From the NCBI GenBank assembly GCA_007570945.1, contig RKSH01000130.1, positions 1 through 6,595 of the forward strand: a DNA stretch of 6,595 nucleotides. Direction: 5' to 3'. Under the pieces are notes generated by a model that worked only from the letters and a program-made list of their open reading frames with translations, was not told the DNA's origin and made no database searches. Source of the DNA: Gammaproteobacteria bacterium (lineage in GTDB: Bacteria > Pseudomonadota > Gammaproteobacteria > Arenicellales > Spongiicolonaceae). Positions 1 to 6,000 of the stretch are shown here, in pieces (the stretch's first letter is position 1; each line of letters opens with the position of its first letter). The position numbers and the translations under genes were made by a program.

Positions 1-574
1 CTTTGAAATCGTCCGCGCCGCCGCCACCAAACCATTCGGCTTCACCGCGTTCCGCCCCGGTCCGGGACTCGGCGGCCACTGCATTCCCATAGACCCGTTC
101 TACCTGTCATGGAAAGCGCGCCAACATGGTTTCAACGCGCGCTTCATTCAGCTCGCCGGCGAAATCAACACTGCCATGCCGAATTATGTCATGGAAAAAA
201 CCGCCGCCGCCCTGGAGGCGGCCGGCAAACCGCTGGCCGGCGCCCGCATTTTGGTGCTCGGCGTGGCCTACAAAAAAAACATTGACGACACCCGCGAGTC
301 GCCGGGGTTGGAAATTATTTCACAACTGCAAAAAGCCGGGGCGCGGGTGGACTACAGCGACCCCCATGTGCCGCGTACGCCGCGTACGCGCAAACACGCA
401 CTCAGCCTGCAAAGCCTCACCCTCACCGCCGCCGCCGTGGCACGGTTTGACTGCGCCGTGGTGGTGACCGACCACGATGATTTTGACTGGGATTTGGTTG
501 AAAAAAATTCCGCGCTCATCATCGACAGCCGCGGCGTGTTCACGCCGGCTGCCGGGAAAATCGTGCGCGCCTGA
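1..574 (+). CDS. wbpA: UDP-N-acetyl-D-glucosamine 6-dehydrogenase (WbpA type), C-terminal part
   Basis: NAD-dependent cytosolic enzyme that oxidises C6 of a UDP-hexose, most likely UDP-GlcNAc to UDP-GlcNAc-uronate, for O-antigen or capsule synthesis. Only the last 190 residues are visible; the reading frame is open from base 2 and the N-terminal NAD-binding half lies off the left edge. The catalytic loop GGHCIPIDPFYL is intact with the nucleophile Cys encoded at 80-82. It is followed by the central dimerisation helices and the C-terminal UDP-binding domain, with VLGVAYKKNIDDTRESP (about 262-309), DPHVP and the terminal IIDSRGVF. The IPIDPFYLSWKA and YKKxIDDxRESP wording is that of the WbpA branch rather than of UDP-glucose dehydrogenases, which usually have FPKD after the Cys; substrate is therefore inferred by family. 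The gene ends 11 bp before the convergent rpiA stop, so no further polysaccharide gene follows on this strand. A 9-bp in-frame tandem repeat and an A8 run lie in the C-terminal domain. Confidence 0.9.
   Translation, partial: FEIVRAAATKPFGFTAFRPGPGLGGHCIPIDPFYLSWKARQHGFNARFIQLAGEINTAMPNYVMEKTAAALEAAGKPLAGARILVLGVAYKKNIDDTRESPGLEIISQLQKAGARVDYSDPHVPRTPRTRKHALSLQSLTLTAAAVARFDCAVVVTDHDDFDWDLVEKNSALIIDSRGVFTPAAGKIVRA
370..389. repeat. 9-bp tandem duplication inside the wbpA-like gene
   Basis: The unit ccgcgtacg occurs twice back to back (371-379 and 380-388), with the period-9 match extending one base on each side. It is in frame and encodes Pro-Arg-Thr twice, in the variable loop just after the DPHVP motif. 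Each unit carries the self-complementary core gcgtacgc. It looks like a small replication-slippage duplication that keeps the frame. Confidence 0.8.
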
Positions 575-585
575 CGGCGGCCGAC

Positions 586-1257
586 TCAGCCGAGGACCAG
601 CGTCTCCACCCCGCCCTCACCGCCCAGCATCAGCACATCGGCCGGGCGGCGCGCAAACAAACCGCTGGCGACCACGCCGGCGATGTGGTCAATGGCGCTT
701 TCCATTTTTGCCGGCTCGCTGAGGTCCAGGTTTCTCACATCCAAAATAATGTTGCCGTTGTCGGTGGTGAAGCCGTCGCGCAACTGCGGCAGGCCGCCCA
801 ACTTCACCAACTCCCGCGCCACCAGACTTTGCGCCATGGGAATCACCTCCACCGCCAGCGGAAAATTTCCCAGGCGGCCGACAAGTTTGCCGCGGTCGGC
901 GATGCACACAAAAACCTTGCTCGCCGCGGCGACAATTTTTTCCCGGGTCAGCGCGCCGCCGCCGCCCTTAATTAAATGCAGATGGCGGGTGGCCTCGTCG
1001 GCGCCGTCCACATAAACCGGCAACTCGCCGGCCTGGTTCAGCGCCACCACCGGGATGCCGTGGCCGCGCAACCGCTCGGCGCTGGCCTCCGAACTGGCCA
1101 CGGCGCCGTCCACCTTTCCTTTCACGGCGGCCAGCGCGTCTATAAAGTGGTTGGCGGTGGAGCCGCTTCCCACGCCCACCACTCCGCCGCCGCCGCGCGA
1201 AAGCGTATAATCCAGGGCGGCGCGCGCGGCGGCCTGTTTCATGGCGTCGGTGTTCAT
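586..1257 (-). CDS. rpiA: Ribose-5-phosphate isomerase A
   Basis: Interconverts ribose 5-phosphate and ribulose 5-phosphate in the non-oxidative pentose phosphate pathway, supplying ribose for nucleotides. The 223 residues match the usual length of the RpiA family and align end to end with the E. coli enzyme as I remember it. Visible motifs: phosphate-binding loop GVGSGSTANHF (about 28-38), ASSEAS (54-59), YVDGADE (82-88) with the catalytic Asp84 and Asp87, IKGGGGALTREKI (96-108) with Lys97 and the base Glu106, then Lys124, and PLAVEVIPMA and TTDNGNIILD further on. One Thr of the E. coli loop is Ser here (Ser31). The start at 1257 is chosen because MNTDAMKQAAARAALDY lines up from residue 1 with family N-termini, and a weak Shine-Dalgarno-like GGAAG (complement of 1263-1267) sits 5 bases upstream. 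The gene is a single minus-strand unit, divergent from the cluster starting at 1324 and convergent with the dehydrogenase gene. Confidence 0.97.
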   Translation of the reverse strand: MNTDAMKQAAARAALDYTLSRGGGGVVGVGSGSTANHFIDALAAVKGKVDGAVASSEASAERLRGHGIPVVALNQAGELPVYVDGADEATRHLHLIKGGGGALTREKIVAAASKVFVCIADRGKLVGRLGNFPLAVEVIPMAQSLVARELVKLGGLPQLRDGFTTDNGNIILDVRNLDLSEPAKMESAIDHIAGVVASGLFARRPADVLMLGGEGGVETLVLG

Positions 1258-1323
1258 TGCATCTTCCGCAAAGGCGGCGCGGCCATCTTAAACCACAATG
1301 GCGGACGGCACAGAACAAAAAGC
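1258..1323. promoter_or_regulatory. Divergent spacer between rpiA and the plus-strand cluster
   Basis: These 66 bp are the only true intergenic region of the window and by position should carry promoters for both directions. On the minus strand a TAAGAT hexamer (complement of 1285-1290) could be a -10 box for rpiA, but no good -35 hexamer lies 16-18 bp further upstream; the nearest TTG-containing hexamer is about 22 bp away. On the plus strand I see no convincing sigma-70 pair and no Shine-Dalgarno sequence before the ATG at 1324. A plus-strand ATG at 1298 opens a nine-codon frame whose TGA (1325-1327) overlaps that ATG. The promoter assignment is inference from gene arrangement. Confidence 0.35.
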
Positions 1324-1560
1324 ATGAAAGCGCACAGCAACACGCCGCGCAAAAAAGGCGCCGAGTTTCTCAACATTTACGGGCTGCCCGGCGACGGGCT
1401 GGTGGCGGAACTTAAAGTCGGCGCGCAACACCAGCTCTTTGACCGCCAAGGCTTGCAGCACCGCATCGTCACCGGCAAAAAGCGGGCGGTGGACACCTCC
1501 GCCGAGGAAACCGCGCTGGCGCAAATCAACGCCCTGTCGCGGCCGCACAGTTTTATTTAG
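1324..1560 (+). CDS. Unrecognised small protein (78 aa)
   Basis: I do not recognise this protein. It is a soluble-looking, basic, 78-residue product with no signal peptide, membrane segment, Cys motif or known nucleotide-binding motif. The N-terminus is polar and Lys/Arg-rich (about residues 1-11), followed by a stretch with FLNIYGLPGDGLVAEL (14-29) and a Gln/His-rich middle. It is probably genuine: third codon positions are strongly GC-rich on this strand and frame, Lys is mostly AAA as in the neighbouring genes, and it ends 3 bp before the ATG of the phosphopantetheinyl transferase gene. The ATG at 1324 is the only ATG in frame after the rpiA start; there is no clear ribosome binding site. 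The frame stays open upstream across rpiA, but that part is antisense to a certain gene. One extra A in the A5 run just upstream (about 1316-1320) would join it to an ATG at 1298, giving a slightly longer protein, so start position or a sequencing indel is uncertain. Confidence 0.55.
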   Translation: MKAHSNTPRKKGAEFLNIYGLPGDGLVAELKVGAQHQLFDRQGLQHRIVTGKKRAVDTSAEETALAQINALSRPHSFI

Positions 1561-1563
1561 CGC

Positions 1564-2307
1564 ATGCGACGGGGGAACGTCGGCGGCGCGCTTCCGCCTT
1601 TGGGTGAAAACGAGATTCATATCTGGTCGGCCGTTGTGGACCGCGGCGATGCGGAACTTGCGCGCCTTGAGAATTTGCTGAGTGCCGCCGAACGTGAACG
1701 CGCCGCGCGCCTGCGCATCCCGCGGCACCGCCGCCGCCACACCGCCGCCCGCGGCATGTTGCGGGAATTGCTCGGCGGCTACTGCGGCGTCCCGCCGCAG
1801 GCGGTGCGCTTTGGTTTCGGCGAGCGCGGCAAGCCTTTTTCACACGATGCGCCGGAAATTTTTTTCAACGCCAGCGACTCCCGCGAGCATGCGCTGTTTG
1901 CATTCTGCAAAAACCGCGAGGTCGGCGTGGACCTGGAGGCGCTGCCGCGCCAGGTCAACCACCCGCGCATCGCCCGCAAAATCTTCACCGCCAGTGAACA
2001 CCGCGCTTTTTTACAACTCCCGCCGGCGCGGCAGCCTGAATCTTTTCTCACCTGCTGGACGCGCAAGGAAGCCTACGGCAAGGCCTGCGGCTGCGGCATT
2101 TACTATCCCATGAACCAGGTCGCGCTTTGTGCAAACGGCGGCGCGGAGCAAACCACCGTCGCCGACCACCGGCAGCCGGCGCGGTCGTGGACGCTGCTGC
2201 CGCTGATGTTGAAGGCAAGGGTGACGGCGACGCTGGTGGTTGCGGCAACCGCGGATGACGCGTTGCGGCTCGAATATTATGACTGGCCCGGCCCGGCGGC
2301 CACGTGA
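1564..2307 (+). CDS. Sfp-type 4'-phosphopantetheinyl transferase
   Basis: Transfers the phosphopantetheine arm of coenzyme A to a Ser of acyl, peptidyl or aryl carrier proteins in the cytosol. At 247 residues it fits the two-lobed Sfp/HetI class rather than the short AcpS class. In order: an N-terminal lobe with HIWSA (19-23) and the helix ERERAARL (43-50); GKP (89-91); FFNASDS (100-106), the P1 motif; VGVDLEAL (120-127) with the Mg/CoA-binding Asp123 and Glu125; and CWTRKEAYGKACGCG (164-178) with Glu169 and Lys173 matching the catalytic Glu and Lys of Sfp. The odd point is Asp105 where most relatives have His (FNxSH), a residue that contacts CoA in Sfp. No carrier protein or PKS/NRPS gene lies in view, so the target is unknown; it may be the cell's general enzyme for fatty-acid ACP. 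Start: first ATG after the small gene, 3 bp downstream of its stop, with no evident Shine-Dalgarno; TTG at 1600 is an alternative. The stop overlaps the mazG start. Confidence 0.88.
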   Translation: MRRGNVGGALPPLGENEIHIWSAVVDRGDAELARLENLLSAAERERAARLRIPRHRRRHTAARGMLRELLGGYCGVPPQAVRFGFGERGKPFSHDAPEIFFNASDSREHALFAFCKNREVGVDLEALPRQVNHPRIARKIFTASEHRAFLQLPPARQPESFLTCWTRKEAYGKACGCGIYYPMNQVALCANGGAEQTTVADHRQPARSWTLLPLMLKARVTATLVVAATADDALRLEYYDWPGPAAT

Positions 2308-2309
2308 TG
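2304..2309 (+). promoter_or_regulatory. Stop/start overlap coupling the transferase and mazG genes
   Basis: The transferase TGA (2305-2307) shares its last base with the mazG ATG (2307-2309). No Shine-Dalgarno sequence is visible in the GC-rich stretch just upstream, which supports translation of mazG by ribosomes that finish the transferase. A GTG at 2304 directly before the ATG is in frame and could serve as an alternative start one codon earlier. Confidence 0.6.
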
Positions 2310-3059
2310 AAAGACGTCGGTGAATCCGTTTCGCGTTTGTTGCGCATGGTGGCGCGCCTGCGCGACCCGGAAAACGGTTGTCCGTGGGACGCGGCGCAAA
2401 ATTTCAACAGCATCGTCCCGCACACGCTGGAGGAAGCCTGCGAAGTCGCCGATGCCATTGAGCGCGGCGACCTGGAACAACTGGCCGATGAGCTCGGTGA
2501 CCTCCTGTTTCAGGTGGCGCTCTACGCCCAAATCGGCGCCGAGGAAAACCGTTTTGATTTTGTCCAGGTGGTGGACAATCTTTCCGACAAATTAATCCGC
2601 CGCCACCCCCATGTCTTCGGCGGCGCCCGCCACGCCTCCGGCGCCGCTTTGTCCACCGCCTGGGAGGAACAGAAAAAGCGCGAGCGCCATGAGCGGGCGC
2701 GCCGCAGCCGCCGCCCGGCGGGCATTCTGGACGACATTCCCCTCACCCTGCCGGCGCTGTCGCGCGCGATGAAACTGCAAAAACGCGCGCGCCAATACGG
2801 CCATGCCGGCGGCGGCGTGGGAAGCGCGCTGGAATGCGTGCGGGCAAATGCCGATGCCCTGCACAACGCGCAACACGCCGATGCCGAAAAAACCCAAGAG
2901 GCGGAGTTGCTCCTCGGCCGGATGCTTTTTCACTGTGCCGCCGCCGCCCGCCACCTTGGCCTGGACGCCGAGCAGGCGTTGCGCGGCGCAAACCGCCGCT
3001 TTGCCGAGTCGGTGACGGCGCAGGCGGAGCGTGGGCGCCGCGCCAGCGCAGAGAATTAA
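2307..3059 (+). CDS. mazG: MazG-like nucleoside triphosphate pyrophosphohydrolase
   Basis: All-alpha NTP pyrophosphatase family: cleaves (d)NTPs to NMP and pyrophosphate, cleaning nucleotide pools, and in E. coli also affecting ppGpp and starvation survival. The 250 residues cover both halves of the tandem MazG architecture. The N-terminal domain is textbook: LRDPENGCPWD (18-28), LEEACEVADAI (41-51) with Glu43 and Glu46, DELGDLLFQV (61-70) with Glu62 and Asp65, then RRHPHVF (98-104) and a Trp-Glu-containing helix near 119. The linker DDIPLTLPALSRAMKLQKRA (142-161) is also conserved. The C-terminal domain keeps the scaffold (ARHLG 214-218, ALRGANRRF 224-232) but has lost the acidic metal ligands: the EExxE stretch reads RANADAL (179-185) and EEMGDLLF reads LLLGRMLF (201-208). 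The tail is also shorter than in E. coli MazG, which from memory has about 30 more residues. ATG 2307 is preferred over GTG 2304. Last gene of the plus-strand cluster, 4 bp from the convergent hrpA stop. Confidence 0.92.
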   Translation: MKDVGESVSRLLRMVARLRDPENGCPWDAAQNFNSIVPHTLEEACEVADAIERGDLEQLADELGDLLFQVALYAQIGAEENRFDFVQVVDNLSDKLIRRHPHVFGGARHASGAALSTAWEEQKKRERHERARRSRRPAGILDDIPLTLPALSRAMKLQKRARQYGHAGGGVGSALECVRANADALHNAQHADAEKTQEAELLLGRMLFHCAAAARHLGLDAEQALRGANRRFAESVTAQAERGRRASAEN

Positions 3060-3063
3060 AAGC

Positions 3064-6000
3064 TCAACTGCGCCGGGCGAAATCTATTTCGGCGGTGACC
3101 TCCTCCCACAGCGCATGCACCCGCTTGCGCGAAACCGGATGCGCGGTGCGCAACTCCTGGGCAAAAAGGGAAACACGCCACTCCTCTAACATCCAGCGGT
3201 AGCGCACAATGAAAGCGCGCTCGGCATCCGACCGCGCGCCGCGCGCAACCTCAAGGTAGCGCCGCCAATAAGGATTGATTTCCGCGGCGCAGCGCCGGTC
3301 TTTGTCCCATGAATTTTGCGCGCGCCGGAGGCGCACCGTCACCGCCTGCAGGTAGCGCGGCAAGTGCGCAAGGTTGTCCACCGACGTGCGGCCGGCAAAA
3401 CCGGCATACACCAAGTGGGCAATCTGCTCCCGCACCTCCTCGCGCAACACTTCGCGCCCGCGAAAATCGCTTTGCTCGAGGACGGCGCGGGTTGCGCGAT
3501 ACTGTTCCAGGGACGCGGCAACGCGCAATGCAAGTTCGGCGCATGCCGGGCCCAGTTTTTCCGCGCCCCTTGCGCGCAGTTCACGGAATGCCTCCGGCGT
3601 GCGCGGCAAATCATTTTCGCGCAAGAAAACCTCCCGCAACACCGCCTCGCCCAGGTCGGCAAACAAATCTTCCGCCCGGCCGACGCCGGCGTAAAGCCGG
3701 GCGAGTTTTTCGCGCTGCGGGAACTGCCGCCGCAAACGGCGCGCCAGCGCATCCTCAAGCAGAAGCAGCCGCCGCACCGCACCGCGTTGCGCGGCGCAGG
3801 CCGCCTGTTCAGTGTCAAACAGGCGCGGTGCCACACGGTCGCCGCGGTCCTCCAGGGCCGGCCAGGCGGTGACTTCGCGCCCGGCGCGCCGCACGCAAAC
3901 GGTGCGCGGAATCTCCCCGCTGCGCCACGCGGTCATTTCCTGCGCGCCCTCCCACAGGCCGCCCGCTTCGGCGGCAAAACTTCCGGCGGCGGCAGCGCCG
4001 AATTGTTTTTGCAACTCCTCCAGGTTTTCGCCGCCGCCGACGGTGTTTCCGGCCTCGTCCACCACCGCAAACTTCATTCGCAGGTGAGGGTCCAATTTTT
4101 GTTCGTCAAAATCCCCGGCGCTGACGGTGACGCCGCCCAGCCGCCGCAAAATTTCCGCAAGGCGCGCGCCAAGCGGCGACCCGTCCGTGTCCGTCAGTTG
4201 CGCCAAGCATTCCCGCGCGCGGTTCGGCGCCGGCCCGAGTTTGCGGCGCAACTCCTTGGGCAGCGAGCGCAGCAGCGCGGTGACTTTTTCCTCAAGCAAT
4301 CCCGGCACCAGCGCATCAAAGTCGGCGGCGCGCAATTGATTCAACAGCGGCAGCGGCACCCGGGCGGTGATGCCGTCATCCTCGCGGCCCGGTTCAAAAC
4401 GGTAGGACAGCGCGATGTCGCCGGCGGCGGTGGCGAGGGCCGCGGGATAATCCCGCGGGCGAAACCGTTCAAACAGCGCGGTGGTGATGTCGGCCAGACT
4501 CATGCGCAACTTTTGCCCGGCATCGCGCCAGTCGCGCAGCCCCCGCGCGGTGCACACATCGGCCGGCAGGCGCCGGTCATAAAAATTAAACAGCGCATGA
4601 TCGCTGACCAGCAGGTCGCGGCGGCGGGCGCGGATTTCCAGTTCGCGCACCTGGTTTATCAATGCGCGGTTGGCGCGGTGAAAATCGCCGCCATCCGGCA
4701 ACCTGCCCTCCACCAGCGCGCCGCGGATAAAAATTTCCCGCGCCTCGGCCGGGCGCAGCGCACCAAAGTCAACGCGCCGCCGCGCGCGCAGAGTCAGCCC
4801 ATACAAGGACACGCGCTCACAGCCCATCACTTTGCCGCGGCCGGCGTCCCAATACGGCTCGGAAAGATTGCGCGCCACCAGTTGCGGCGCGAGTTGCTCC
4901 ACCCACTGCGGCTTCAGCGGCGCCGCCATGCGCGCGTACAGGCGGCGCGTTTCCACCAACTCCACCGCCATCACCCACTTCGGCGGGCGCGCAACCAACG
5001 CCGAACCGGGAAACAGCCGCCAGCGCAAACCACGCGGCCCCTCGTATTCGCCGTCCTCCCCGCGCATGCCGATATTCCCGAGCAGCCCGCACAGCAGCGC
5101 GCGGTGCAGGGCGCCGGCATCATCGTCACCGCCGCCGGCACCGCCGCCGATTTTCATTTCGCGGACCAACGCGCGCAGTTGGCGGTGCACATCCTGCCAC
5201 TCGCGCATGCGCCGCCAAGACAGAAAATTTTTCCCGCAAAAAATCCGCGCCTTGCGCTCGGTCATGCCGCGGGTGCGGCGGTGGAAGAACCTCCACAGCA
5301 TGAGCATGGACAGAAAGTCCGATGCCGGATCGGTGAACTGTTTGTGCGCGGCCAGCGCCGCATCGCGGTGTTCGTCCACCGTGATGCGCGGGTCGTTCAC
5401 CGACAGTCCCGCCACCACCACCAGCGCCGGCCTCAGACAGCCGAGCCCGGCGGCGGCCAGCACCATGCGCGCGGCGCGCGGGTCCAGCGGCAGTTGCGCC
5501 ATGCGCCGGCCGGTGGGCGTCAGGTCGCCGTCACCGTCCACGGCCTGCAACTCCTGCAGCAGTTTGTAACCGTCGTTGATTTGTTTTTTGTCCGGCGCAT
5601 CAAGAAAAGGAAACTCCTCCACCGCGCCGAGGCCGCCGGCCTTGAGTCGCAGAATCACGCCGGCCAGGGAAGTGCGCAGAATTTCCGGGTCGGTGAACTC
5701 GGCGCGCGAGGCGAAATCCTCCTCGCCATACAAGCGAAAGCACACGCCGTCGGCAACCCGCCCGCAGCGGCCGGCGCGCTGCCCGGCGGAAGCCCGGGAC
5801 ACGCGCTCCACCGGCAGCCGCTGCAATTTGCGCCCCGGACTGTAGCGGCTGATGCGCGCCTGGCCGCCGTCAACAACGAAACGAACGCCCGGCACGGTGA
5901 GGGAGGTTTCGGCGACATTGGTGGCGAGAATGATGCGGCGTTGTTCACCACGGCGAAAAACCTTCTGTTGCGCGGCCAGCGGCAGCCGCGCATACAGCGG

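Noticed and set aside
126..467. Alternative plus-strand frame inside the dehydrogenase gene
   Set aside because: It gives a Pro/Arg/Trp-rich product without motifs and overlaps a conserved enzyme frame.
575..600. Possible terminator hairpin around cggc...gccg after the dehydrogenase stop
   Set aside because: The stem is only about four base pairs and is not followed by a T-run on either strand.
1285..1313. Sigma-70 promoter for rpiA using TAAGAT as -10
   Set aside because: The hexamer at the proper -35 distance matches TTGACA poorly, so it is recorded only as a weak possibility in the spacer entry.
976..1323. Upstream extension of the 78-residue frame to an ATG at 976
   Set aside because: It runs antisense through most of rpiA, whose identity is secure; the extension is His/Gly/Ala-rich shadow sequence.
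1288..1740. A 150-codon minus-strand open frame across the small gene and the transferase start
   Set aside because: It opposes the transferase reading frame, has no recognisable motif, and the plus strand shows the better codon pattern; treated as a shadow of the plus-strand genes.
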